DNA from: Arenibacter sp. F20364 | Lineage (GTDB): Bacteria > Bacteroidota > Bacteroidia > Flavobacteriales > Flavobacteriaceae | DNA: 64,000 nt | Reading direction: 5' to 3' | NCBI RefSeq assembly: GCF_023015905.1 | Contig: NZ_JALKBD010000007.1 | Span: 1 to 64,000 of the forward strand | Part shown: one piece after another, positions 47,732 through 56,742 of the stretch | How positions within the stretch are numbered: position 1 is the first letter of the stretch | How the letters are laid out: each line of letters opens with the position of its first letter | Made by a program: the position numbers and the translations under genes | Notes under the pieces: model-generated | What the model was told of the DNA's origin: nothing | What the model saw: only the letters and a program-made list of their open reading frames with translations | The model's database searches: none

Positions 47732-49132
47732 ATGAAGAAATGGTTAAGAATCTTGGCGAAAATTTTTGGAGCACTTGTACTGGTTCTGATTATTCTTTTC
47801 TTTTTAGCCACCAGTACTATAGATACCACACCATATTTTGAAACACAGTATTATAAAAATACAATTGAAAATATAGAGGAAGCCGTTAAGGACAAGACCG
47901 AGACCAACGGCCAGTTGCTTGCCGGTTTTGCAAGGACAAGTATTACCCCAAAAATCGTGAGCGGAACTCCGGATCCCACCAAAGGTGAATTCAACAATAT
48001 AAAAATGGCCGGTTATGGTAGTGGTAAAATTGCGACCGGTGTTCACGATTCCATTTTTGCCAAAGCTATTGCTGTTGAAGTCAATAATGAATCCGTTGTT
48101 CTGATCAATGCTGATCTAGTGGCAATACCTGAAAATGTTGTCACCAAGGTCACTGACAATCTAAAGGGAAAAATATCCAGAAAACAGCTTTTTTTTGGGG
48201 CTACCCACACCCATTCCAGTGTTGGTAATTGTATGCCCGGATATGTAGGCAAAAGTTTTGGTGGGGAGTATCGACCAGAGGTGGTGGAATGGCTTGGGCA
48301 AAAATTTTCCGCCCTCATATTACAGGCTTTGGCCGACAAACAGCCCGCCCAGTTTTCATCCGGGTACGTAAAAGTCCCCAATTTGGTGCGAAATAGAATC
48401 ATAGGTGAATCCGGTAGACTCAACGACAAACTGGATCTCTTATCTTTTATCCAAGACAACGGCAAAAGGGCTACCATTGGTGCGTTTTCTGCCCATGCCA
48501 CCGTTATTGGTACGGACAACGAACAATATACCGGGGACTATCCAGGGTACTTTCAACGTCATTTGGAAGAAAATGGGGTTGACCTGGCCCTGTTCTTTGC
48601 CGGCACCGTCGGCAGCCATAGCAACAAAGGCATTGGCGAGAAATTTGAAAAAGCCAAATACATAGGGGAGACCCTTGCCGACTCGGCCCGTTCTGCCTTG
48701 AACAAAATGGAGCATTTATCAACCATAGATTTAACAGCGATTTCCTCGGAAATTGAAATCCCAAAGTTGCAGTTCCTTTACATATCAGATCGCCTACGCC
48801 TCTCCCCTTACTTAGGAAGTAAACTGATGCCAGAGGTAAACCCGATCCACGTACAAGGCCTTAAACTTAACAACCTTATTTGGCTTGCCCTGCCTTATGA
48901 ATTAAGTGGGGAATATGGTTTGGATTTAAAAAATGCCTTGGAACTGCAGGGGTATAACTCAGTACTCAGCAGTTTTAACGGCCAGTATTTGGGCTATATC
49001 GTTCCTCAAAAATATTACTATTTTGACACCTATGAAGCCAGATTAATGGGATGGTACGGTCCCAGCATGGGCGATTATTTAATGGAGCTCAATTTTAAAA
49101 TGGCCAATGAATTAACCCATACCAAGCTATAA
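47732..49132 (+). CDS. Neutral ceramidase-like hydrolase, paralog 2
   Basis: 466 residues with an N-terminal TM anchor (residues 8-28). Ceramidase N-domain marks: LAGFARTSITPKI, LFFGATHTHSSVGN, GAFSAHATVIG, LPYELSGE and QYLGYIVPQKYY (Tyr). At the nucleophile position it has GTVGSHSNK rather than GDVSPN. It lacks the C-terminal domain. Only moderately similar to paralogs 1 and 3. Starts 7 bases after the Asp-box gene. Confidence 0.75.
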   Translation: MKKWLRILAKIFGALVLVLIILFFLATSTIDTTPYFETQYYKNTIENIEEAVKDKTETNGQLLAGFARTSITPKIVSGTPDPTKGEFNNIKMAGYGSGKIATGVHDSIFAKAIAVEVNNESVVLINADLVAIPENVVTKVTDNLKGKISRKQLFFGATHTHSSVGNCMPGYVGKSFGGEYRPEVVEWLGQKFSALILQALADKQPAQFSSGYVKVPNLVRNRIIGESGRLNDKLDLLSFIQDNGKRATIGAFSAHATVIGTDNEQYTGDYPGYFQRHLEENGVDLALFFAGTVGSHSNKGIGEKFEKAKYIGETLADSARSALNKMEHLSTIDLTAISSEIEIPKLQFLYISDRLRLSPYLGSKLMPEVNPIHVQGLKLNNLIWLALPYELSGEYGLDLKNALELQGYNSVLSSFNGQYLGYIVPQKYYYFDTYEARLMGWYGPSMGDYLMELNFKMANELTHTKL

Positions 49133-49143
49133 TACAACAGGAT

Positions 49144-50709
49144 ATGAAAACAATAAAAAAAGCTTTAAAACTATTGGGGGTATTGCTTCTTCTACTAATA
49201 TTGGTCGGAGCGTCTGTGGTAATTTATAATTGGCGCGATCGCCATCCAGATTATTCAATCGATCTTAAAATCGAAAACAATACTCCGCGACCCATAACGG
49301 CCGGATTTTCCAAAAAGCCCATAACCCCCACCATTGTGGATACATGGAACGATGCCAATGGAAACAACAAATACAGTGAGCATGAAGGCGACAGCTACAA
49401 TGACAATAACAACAATGGAAAATTCGATGCGTATTGGATAGCAGGGATGAGCAATGCCAAACCTGCCCAGGGTGTCCATGATGATGTTTGGTCCAGGGTA
49501 ATGGTGATCGACGACGGTAAAACCAGGATCGCTATGATTTCTATGGATGCCATTGGTTTTTTGCATGGCGATGTAATAGACATTAGAAAACGAATACCTG
49601 CAGAGCTGGGAATAGATTACACCCTGTTATCCTCTACCCATACCCACGAGAGCAATGACCTGGTAGGAATCTGGGGAGAAAACATTTTCAATTCCGGAGT
49701 TAATCCCGAAATGATGGAATACGTAAAATCCCAAACCGTTGCCGCCGTTACCGAAGCTGCCAACAATTTGCGCCCAGCAAAGCTTGTATTTGCGGAGGAC
49801 CTTTCAGGGGATGATGACAAACTGATAAAAGACACCCGAAAGCCAATCGTTAAGGCCACCGGAATACATTTGATGCAGGTATTGGATGCCGAAAACGACT
49901 CCACTTTGGGAACCATTATCAATTGGGCCAACCACCCGGAAACATTGTGGTCTCAAAATTTATTGATCAGTTCGGATTTTCCCCATTACATAAGGGAAGC
50001 CATGGAAAATGGCGTATATAATGGAGATGAATTGGTACACGAGGGACTAGGCGGGGTAGCCGTTTATTTTTCGGGAGCTATAGGCGGACTAATGGCGCCC
50101 CATCCTTCACTGCCAATCCCAGACCCCTTTAGCGGGCAAGAATATCTTGAACCTACTTTTGAAAAAACAAAGGCTTTGGGCGACCAAATAGCCATAATGT
50201 CTTTGGCTGCCCTAAAACAAAAAGGGGATACATTGGCCAATTCCAATATTTCTTTAAGGGCAAAAACTGTTTTCGCTCCATTGGACAATACTACCTTTAA
50301 AATTGCCAGTGGTATTGGTCTGATCAATATAGGTATGCCGGAATACTTTAAGTCCAGAACAGAAGTGGGAGCCATCCGTATAGGTCCTGCCCTATTTTTA
50401 AGTATCCCTGGGGAAATATATCCCGAAATTGTATATGGTGGCATAGAAGCTCCCGAAGGTCGAGAGTTTGATATACAGCCCATGGAGATACCCCCACTTC
50501 AAGAGCTCGTTACCGACAAATACAAATTTTATTTGGGCCTCTCGAATGATGAAATTGGATACATAATACCCAAAAGCGAATGGGATAACGGAAAACCATA
50601 TCTCTATAATGATAAAGGGGACACCTATGGGGAAGAAAATTCCTTGGGACCGGAAACAGGGCCCATCATCTATAGGGCTTTAACGGAGGTTATTCAGGAT
50701 TTAAACTAG
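49144..50709 (+). CDS. Neutral ceramidase-like hydrolase, paralog 3
   Basis: 521 residues with an N-terminal TM anchor (residues 8-28). Marks: TAGFSKKPITPTI, LLSSTHTHESND (zinc His), INWANHPETLW (second His), LSIPGEIYPEIVYGG (Glu) and NDEIGYIIPKSEW (Tyr). A Ca-binding-like Asp/Asn-rich loop (DANGNNKYSEHEGD and NDNNNNGKFD) is inserted at about residues 60-98 and resembles EF-hand/dockerin loops. The nucleophile site reads GAIGGLMAPH, unlike GDVSPN. Last gene of the run; no strong terminator is visible after it. Confidence 0.75.
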   Translation: MKTIKKALKLLGVLLLLLILVGASVVIYNWRDRHPDYSIDLKIENNTPRPITAGFSKKPITPTIVDTWNDANGNNKYSEHEGDSYNDNNNNGKFDAYWIAGMSNAKPAQGVHDDVWSRVMVIDDGKTRIAMISMDAIGFLHGDVIDIRKRIPAELGIDYTLLSSTHTHESNDLVGIWGENIFNSGVNPEMMEYVKSQTVAAVTEAANNLRPAKLVFAEDLSGDDDKLIKDTRKPIVKATGIHLMQVLDAENDSTLGTIINWANHPETLWSQNLLISSDFPHYIREAMENGVYNGDELVHEGLGGVAVYFSGAIGGLMAPHPSLPIPDPFSGQEYLEPTFEKTKALGDQIAIMSLAALKQKGDTLANSNISLRAKTVFAPLDNTTFKIASGIGLINIGMPEYFKSRTEVGAIRIGPALFLSIPGEIYPEIVYGGIEAPEGREFDIQPMEIPPLQELVTDKYKFYLGLSNDEIGYIIPKSEWDNGKPYLYNDKGDTYGEENSLGPETGPIIYRALTEVIQDLN

Positions 50710-50839
50710 CACACAACCATCCCTTAAGGGTTCTATAGCTAGAAAAATCCAACATTCTCTCTAATTATCCCAGGAGGGATGCCTTTTTTGATGATTTTCC
50801 CATAACTTTAAGGTCCAATTCTTCTTAGGACCAAGTTCA

Positions 50840-52219
50840 ATGTACACCGTTATAGATATAGAGACCACCGGAAACGGTATAAAAGGCAATAAGATTACGG
50901 AGATTTCCATCTTCAAATTCGACGGTCATGAGGTGATAGATGAATATACTTCCCTGGTTAATCCTGAATGTGAAATACCCTACTTTATTACAGGGTTAAC
51001 AGGAATAGATGATAATATGGTTCGCAATGCCCCTACTTGGGAAGAAATAGCCCCAAAGGTTATGGAAATGACACAGGACACCATATTTGTGGCCCATAGC
51101 GTAAATTTTGACTACAATGTAATCAAAAATGAATTTAAGAATATCGGAGTTAATTTTTCCCGAAAAAAATTATGTACGGTCCGCTTATCCAGAAAACTGA
51201 TACCTGGCTTAAATTCCTATAGTTTGGGAAAATTATGTAGCTCATTGAATATTCCCTTGACGGACCGACATAGGGCTAAGGGAGACGCTCAGGCAACGGT
51301 AATCTTGTTTAAAAAATTGCTAAGGACAGATGGTGCCGAAAAGGTATTTAAAACCTTCCTTAATGCACGATCCCAGGAAGCTACCTTACCACCATCCCTG
51401 CCCAAGGAAATCTTTGAAAAACTGCCAAATACCCCAGGTATATATTATTTTAAGGACGCCAAGGGCACCATTATTTACGTTGGCAAAGCCGTTGATATAA
51501 AAAAGAGGGTGCTAGGGCATTTTTATGACAAGGCCAATAAAGAAATTTTAATGTGCAAGGCCACGCATGACATTGATTTTGAATTATCCGGGAACGAGTT
51601 AATTGCCCTTTTAATGGAATCTGCAGCGATAAAACAACATTTTCCCTTGTACAATCAAAGTCAGAAACGCACACCAACGGAGTATGCCATTTTTTCCTAT
51701 GAAGATCGGAACGGAATACATCACTTGGCTTACAATAAATTAAGATTAACACCCAACCCCATATCCACATTTAACACCATTACAGATTGCAGGCTGTTTT
51801 TGGAAGAGCTTTGCAAAAACTACGGATTATGTCCCAAATTCTGCCATTTGCAGGAAAATATCAGTAGCTGCTCCCATTACAGTATTACCAACTGCAATGG
51901 AATTTGCAAGGGAACGGAATCGCCCTTGAACTATAATGTAAAAGTAAAAACCGCAATTGATGAATTGATGGACAAAAACCAGAATTTAGTCATCAAGGAA
52001 AAGGGAAGACATGCTGAGGAAGAAGCCTTTATTCTGGTTACCAACAACCAATACAAAGGCTATGGATTTCTACCAAAAAACGAGCAGATAAATAGTGTAG
52101 ACGATCTGGAAAATTTTTTGGAACTACAAAAAGAAAATATGGACACCAAACGAATTCTTTCATGGTATTTAAGAAAATACCCCAACAAGGCCATTAAACT
52201 ATCCGCTATTTCTATCTAA
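50840..52219 (+). CDS. DnaQ-type exonuclease fused to a GIY-YIG nuclease
   Basis: 459 residues. Residues 1-170: 3'-5' exonuclease of the DnaQ fold (DIETTGN, FVAHSVNFDYNVI, HRAKGDAQATV). Residues about 200-290: GIY-YIG domain (TPGIYYFKDAKGTIIYVGKAVDIKKR), as in UvrC/Cho. Residues about 325-370: a Cys cluster (CKNYGLCPKFC, then NCNGICKG) like the Fe-S region of UvrC/Cho. It lacks the UvrC C-terminal nuclease. Probably DNA repair or processing. It is followed by a terminator at 52228. Confidence 0.88.
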   Translation: MYTVIDIETTGNGIKGNKITEISIFKFDGHEVIDEYTSLVNPECEIPYFITGLTGIDDNMVRNAPTWEEIAPKVMEMTQDTIFVAHSVNFDYNVIKNEFKNIGVNFSRKKLCTVRLSRKLIPGLNSYSLGKLCSSLNIPLTDRHRAKGDAQATVILFKKLLRTDGAEKVFKTFLNARSQEATLPPSLPKEIFEKLPNTPGIYYFKDAKGTIIYVGKAVDIKKRVLGHFYDKANKEILMCKATHDIDFELSGNELIALLMESAAIKQHFPLYNQSQKRTPTEYAIFSYEDRNGIHHLAYNKLRLTPNPISTFNTITDCRLFLEELCKNYGLCPKFCHLQENISSCSHYSITNCNGICKGTESPLNYNVKVKTAIDELMDKNQNLVIKEKGRHAEEEAFILVTNNQYKGYGFLPKNEQINSVDDLENFLELQKENMDTKRILSWYLRKYPNKAIKLSAISI

Positions 52220-52227
52220 AGAAACAT

Positions 52228-52269
52228 GGCCGGGTATTTCAAACAATTGAAATTCCCGGCCTATTTTTT
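52228..52269 (+). terminator. Intrinsic terminator of the nuclease gene
   Basis: GGCCGGG-T-ATTTCAA pairs with TTGAAAT-T-CCCGGCC (one T-T mismatch) around ACAA, followed by TATTTTTTC. It overlaps the stop codon of the small minus-strand gene. Confidence 0.85.
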
Positions 52270-52389
52270 CTTACCACCGTTCATCAACATCAATACGGCG
52301 GTAACCAAACCAACGCAAACAGCGCCAAAAACAGAAATCATAATAATTCCGTTGCTCCAATTTACTAGGGGTAGGTATTGTAAAATCAT
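52261..52389 (-). CDS. Small single-pass membrane protein, 42 residues
   Basis: From ATG 52389 (MILQYLPLVNWSNGI) with one hydrophobic segment (about residues 14-36) and a basic end (NGGKKK). A longer frame from 52458 adds a non-conserved-looking hydrophobic stretch; I prefer the inner ATG. The GGKKK tail and single TM helix are common in small flavobacterial proteins. Located 72 bases downstream of the sulfur gene on the same strand. Function unknown. Confidence 0.5.
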   Translation of the reverse strand: MILQYLPLVNWSNGIIMISVFGAVCVGLVTAVLMLMNGGKKK

Positions 52390-52461
52390 AGGTACTATTT
52401 TTAGATTCAGTAGGCTAAAATATATACAAACGGAACTATAAAATATGACAATTGTCACTTT

Positions 52462-53871
52462 CTACAATGTAGTAGGACATACATACTCCGTTACCTTATA
52501 ACCCGATCTTTTCATTTCATCGAAGCCACCTCCCATATCTACAAGGTTATGGATGCCCCTACTTTTTAAAATAGATGCCGCTATAACAGACCTATACCCC
52601 CCAGCACAATGTACATAAAAGGTACCCTCTTGAGGGAATTCCGCCATATGGTCATTTAAAAAATCCAAAGGGGTATTCTCTGCATTTTCCATGTGTTCGG
52701 AAAGGTATTCCGATTCCTTCCTTACATCAAAAACAGGAACTTCATTGTTATGGAGAGTTTCTTTCAACTCCTTAGCAGAAATGGAGGTAATGGTATCATA
52801 TTCTTTTCCAGCGTTTTTCCAAGTGTCGAAACTCCCCTTTAAATAGCCAATAGTAGCATCAAAACCGACCCTGGACAATCTTATGATAGCTTCTTCCTCC
52901 CTACCTTCGGGAGCCACTAGTAAGATAGCCTGTTTGGTGTCCGCAATAAGTGCGCCGACCCAAGGGGCAAAACTCCCATCCAACCCAATAAATATAGATC
53001 GTGGAACAAATCCTTTCACAAATTCGTCTTGATGCCTTACATCCAAGATTATGGCGTCAGTGGCATTGGCAGCCTCTTCAAATTCATCGGCAGTCAAAGC
53101 GGTAGTACCCCTTTCCAATACCTCATCAATATCTTCATATCCCTCCTTGTTCATCTTTACGTTGAGTGGGAAATATTTTGGAGGCGGCAATAATCCTTCC
53201 GTAACCTCTTTAACAAATTCCTCCTTCGTCATATTGGCACGTAAGGCATAATTCATTTTCTTTTGATTGCCCAAGGTGTCCACCGTTTCCTTCATCATGT
53301 TCTTTCCACAGGCAGAACCGGCACCATGGGCGGGATAAACCACCACATCATCGGCCAAGGGCATAATTTTATTCCTAAGACTATCAAACAATAAGCCCGC
53401 CAAATCTTCTTGGGTCATATTGGCCGCCTTTTGAGCCAAATCAGGCCGACCTACATCACCCAAAAACAAGGTATCCCCAGAAAATATGGCATAATCCTCT
53501 CCCTTTTCATCCCTTAATAAATAAGTGGTACTTTCCATAGTATGCCCAGGGGTATGCAAGGCTTTGATGGTGATATCCCCAAGTTTAAATTCCTGGCCAT
53601 CCTTTGCTATTATGGCTTCAAAGGAAGGATTGGCCGAGGGGCCATATACAATAGGGGCGTTCGTTTCTTTTGACAGGGTAATGTGCCCGCTGACAAAATC
53701 TGCGTGAAAATGTGTTTCAAAAATATATTTTATTGTAGCATTGTCAGCTTTGGCCCGTTTTAAATAAGGTTCAACCTCACGTAAGGGGTCTATAATGGCC
53801 ACCTCTCCTTTACTTTCTATATAATACGCGCCCTGCGCTAAACATCCTGTATATATCTGTTCTATTTTCAT
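52462..53871 (-). CDS. Persulfide dioxygenase-rhodanese fusion (MBL fold)
   Basis: 469 residues. Residues 1-240: metallo-beta-lactamase fold of the ETHE1 type (ETHFHADFVSGH with Fe ligands His54, His56, Asp58; LHTPGHTMEST; IFSGDTLFLGDVGRPDL). Residues about 265-355: a first rhodanese domain without its Cys (VAPEGREEEA). Residues about 370-465: an active rhodanese (YVHCAGGYRS). Oxidises glutathione-type or low-molecular-weight persulfides to sulfite and transfers sulfane sulfur. Next to SulP, which may handle the sulfite or sulfate. Confidence 0.93.
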   Translation of the reverse strand: MKIEQIYTGCLAQGAYYIESKGEVAIIDPLREVEPYLKRAKADNATIKYIFETHFHADFVSGHITLSKETNAPIVYGPSANPSFEAIIAKDGQEFKLGDITIKALHTPGHTMESTTYLLRDEKGEDYAIFSGDTLFLGDVGRPDLAQKAANMTQEDLAGLLFDSLRNKIMPLADDVVVYPAHGAGSACGKNMMKETVDTLGNQKKMNYALRANMTKEEFVKEVTEGLLPPPKYFPLNVKMNKEGYEDIDEVLERGTTALTADEFEEAANATDAIILDVRHQDEFVKGFVPRSIFIGLDGSFAPWVGALIADTKQAILLVAPEGREEEAIIRLSRVGFDATIGYLKGSFDTWKNAGKEYDTITSISAKELKETLHNNEVPVFDVRKESEYLSEHMENAENTPLDFLNDHMAEFPQEGTFYVHCAGGYRSVIAASILKSRGIHNLVDMGGGFDEMKRSGYKVTEYVCPTTL

Positions 53872-53972
53872 TCTCTTAATTTTATATGATGTGTTAATAA
53901 ATAATCAAATTATTTTTAAACGGAAATTCATCTTTACAAAGATAAATAATATGGATCTCTCCTTATGCAACA

Positions 53973-55697
53973 TTAGTTACTTTGATTCTGATGGGCTACC
54001 CTTTCCCTGAGCAAGGGAACGGTATTGGGATCATCATGATAGGCCACCGCTTCTTTTATTTTTACAAAGAGAAACTCCTTATCCAAACAATTGATGATTC
54101 CACTCTTGAATATTATATCTCGAATGGGGCCTGTAGCCCCTGCTATATAAAACTCTATATTCCTTTGGTGAATTTCTTCTATAACACCGATCAACATGGT
54201 GGAAGCACTGGAATCTATGTAATTAATGGCTTCGGCATTTAATATAACCGCATCCAAAGATTTGCCTTTGGCATTAATAAACTTAAAAAGTTGACTTTTA
54301 AAATAAGACGAATTCCCAAAATATAGCTGGGAATCGAACCTCACTATCAGTAGATCCCGTCGTACCTCGGCCTCTTCTCCAAAGCGATCAATATTTTTAT
54401 AATAATCAGTCCCTTTAATACTTCCCAATACCGCAAAATGAGGCTTGGAGGTCCTGTATACCATAAGGAGCAGGGACAGTAATACCCCTATCAAAATTCC
54501 CTGCACAATACCTACAAATAATGTTATCAGGAAGGTCATCAACAGAACCATGAACTCATCCTTTCGCTGCTTCCATAATTTTTGGGGATAGGACAGATCT
54601 ATTAACCCAAAAACCGAAACCATAATAATGGAGGCCAATGCCGCATTAGGTAAATTATAGAATAATGGAGTTAGAAATAAAAGGGTCAGGGCCACCATAA
54701 TAACACTGATCAATGCGGCTACCGTAGTCTTCGCACCGGCTTCGTAATTTATAGCCGACCTAGAAAAACTTGCCGTAACCGAATAGGACTGAAAAAAAGA
54801 ACCCACCATATTTGAGGCTCCCAATGCTATCAGTTCTTGGTTGGGGTCTATGGTTTCCTCCTTATTTTTTTCCTCGAATGCCCTCCCAATAGAAATGGCC
54901 TCCAAATACCCTACTAAGGCCAAAGTAAGGGCAATTGGCCATATACTTCTAATTTTCTCCCAACTAAAATTATGTACATTAAAGGATGGTAATCCTGCCG
55001 GTACCTCACCTACTACCTTTACCCCATAGGTTTCCAAATTAAAAAAGTAAACGGCCAAACTGCTCAAGACCACTACCAACAAAATAGCAGGAAATCTTTT
55101 AAACCAAATTTTGAAAGAAATTATGATAAGAATACCAATAATCCCGATTCCAAAATCATAGATATTCGTTTCTAAAATATGCTGAAAAGCGTTTATTACC
55201 AATTGATGAAATATGTTGCTGCTAGCAATATCCGTGCCCAGCAAATGCTTGAGTTGACTAAAGATTATAATCACCGCTGCGGCCGAGGTAAATCCACTAA
55301 TCACCGGCCTGGACATAAAATTCACCAAAAAACCCATCCGAAAAAACCCCAACAATAGCTGAAAAGCACCTATCATAAAGGCTAACAACAGTGCCATTAG
55401 AATATAGTTCTCAATACCCGTGATGGCCAGAGCCCCCAAACCCGCCGCTACCAAAAGTGAATCCATAGCCACAGGACCTACGGCAATTTGCCCGGAAGTA
55501 CCCAAAAAAGCATATACCAAAATAGGGAACAAGGAGGCGTACAAACCATAGACTGGAGGTAGTCCGGCTATCATGGCATAGGCCATACCTTGGGGAATTA
55601 AAATTATACCCACGGTAATACCCGCTACCAAGTCTTTTCTAAAAAGGTTTTTGTTATATTTTGGAAGCCAATCCAAAAAAGGTAAAAATCTCCTCAT
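53973..55697 (-). CDS. SulP family anion transporter with STAS domain
   Basis: 574 residues. Ten to twelve TM helices, with GITVGIILIPQGMAYAMIAGLPPVYGL in the N-terminus, followed by a C-terminal STAS domain (about residues 435-560; AVILNAEAINYIDSSAST). Transports sulfate, bicarbonate or a related anion. It lies 101 bases upstream of the persulfide dioxygenase gene on the same strand, consistent with sulfur metabolism. Divergent from the DUF1080 gene. Confidence 0.92.
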   Translation of the reverse strand: MRRFLPFLDWLPKYNKNLFRKDLVAGITVGIILIPQGMAYAMIAGLPPVYGLYASLFPILVYAFLGTSGQIAVGPVAMDSLLVAAGLGALAITGIENYILMALLLAFMIGAFQLLLGFFRMGFLVNFMSRPVISGFTSAAAVIIIFSQLKHLLGTDIASSNIFHQLVINAFQHILETNIYDFGIGIIGILIIISFKIWFKRFPAILLVVVLSSLAVYFFNLETYGVKVVGEVPAGLPSFNVHNFSWEKIRSIWPIALTLALVGYLEAISIGRAFEEKNKEETIDPNQELIALGASNMVGSFFQSYSVTASFSRSAINYEAGAKTTVAALISVIMVALTLLFLTPLFYNLPNAALASIIMVSVFGLIDLSYPQKLWKQRKDEFMVLLMTFLITLFVGIVQGILIGVLLSLLLMVYRTSKPHFAVLGSIKGTDYYKNIDRFGEEAEVRRDLLIVRFDSQLYFGNSSYFKSQLFKFINAKGKSLDAVILNAEAINYIDSSASTMLIGVIEEIHQRNIEFYIAGATGPIRDIIFKSGIINCLDKEFLFVKIKEAVAYHDDPNTVPLLRERVAHQNQSN

Positions 55698-55845
55698 GCA
55701 CCAAATTTAGTATTAAATACCTAATTGAACTGTAACGAAGGTTACAGAATTTTGACCTTTTAAACACATAACTTCAATGGAAGTTGGTATAAATAAACAT
55801 TAAATATTTTATCTTGTGCATTTAAATCACATAATTCCTTGGAAC

Positions 55846-56724
55846 ATGCAGAAAATCCCTTCGATCATAGGTAGTTTAATAGCGACCCTACTACTTTGCC
55901 AGTGCAGTACCGTAAAATCTGTTGCACAAGAAAAAAACGATGGTTGGATTTCCATGTTCAATGGAAAGGACATCAATGATTGGACCACCAAAATTCACCA
56001 TTATGAGGTAGGTGACAATTATGGGGATACCTTTAGAGTAGAAGATAGCATCATAAAAGTGCGCTATGACCAATATGAGGGCGATTTTAACGAGCGTTAT
56101 GGCCACCTCTACTTCAACACCCCTTATTCTTATTATCATTTAGTGGTGGAATATCGCTTTGTGGGCGAATTGCACCCTGGAGCCCCTAGTTACACCATAA
56201 AAAACAGTGGGGTAATGTTCCATTCCCAGGACCCAAGGACCATGCCCAAAGAACAAGATTGGCCCATTTCCGTAGAAATGCAGTTTTTGGCCGGCTTGGA
56301 AGAAGGAAAATCTAGGCCCACAGGCAATATGTGTTCCCCGGGAACTGACGTGGTATTCGAAGGAAAAATTGACCCAAGACATTGTATCAATTCCACTTCC
56401 AAAACCTATTTTGGAGAACAATGGGTGCGCGCAGAAGCTATTGTATTGGGAGACTCCATAGTGACCCATATTGTTAACGGAGACGAGGTATTGCAATACA
56501 CCAAGCCACAAATTGGAGGTGGTGTTGCCAATCGATATGATCCGGCGATCAAGATAGACGGCAAACTATTGAAGGAAGGTTATATAGCCTTGCAGGCAGA
56601 GGGCCAGCCCATAGACTTTAGAAAGGTGGAATTAAAGAACTTAAAAGGCTGCATGGACCCCAAGGCTACCAACTATCGTAAGTACTATATTGAACCTGAC
56701 CCCGAGGATTGTAAATACAATTAA
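55846..56724 (+). CDS. DUF1080 (3-keto-disaccharide hydrolase-like) lipoprotein
   Basis: 292 residues from ATG 55846, giving a lipoprotein signal (TLLLCQC); a GTG ten codons earlier is in frame but would ruin it. The jelly-roll DUF1080 core has WISMFNGKDINDW, YHLVVEYRFVGE and SGVMFHSQ, then KVELKNL. The last 25 residues, GCMDPKATNYRKYY and DPEDCKYN, match a short Cys-bounded C-terminal module that is widespread in Bacteroidota secreted proteins. Likely a periplasmic or surface glycan-binding or hydrolytic protein. Converges on the cytochrome gene with 18 bases between. Confidence 0.85.
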   Translation: MQKIPSIIGSLIATLLLCQCSTVKSVAQEKNDGWISMFNGKDINDWTTKIHHYEVGDNYGDTFRVEDSIIKVRYDQYEGDFNERYGHLYFNTPYSYYHLVVEYRFVGELHPGAPSYTIKNSGVMFHSQDPRTMPKEQDWPISVEMQFLAGLEEGKSRPTGNMCSPGTDVVFEGKIDPRHCINSTSKTYFGEQWVRAEAIVLGDSIVTHIVNGDEVLQYTKPQIGGGVANRYDPAIKIDGKLLKEGYIALQAEGQPIDFRKVELKNLKGCMDPKATNYRKYYIEPDPEDCKYN

Positions 56725-56742
56725 TAGCGACGAAGCCAGAAG

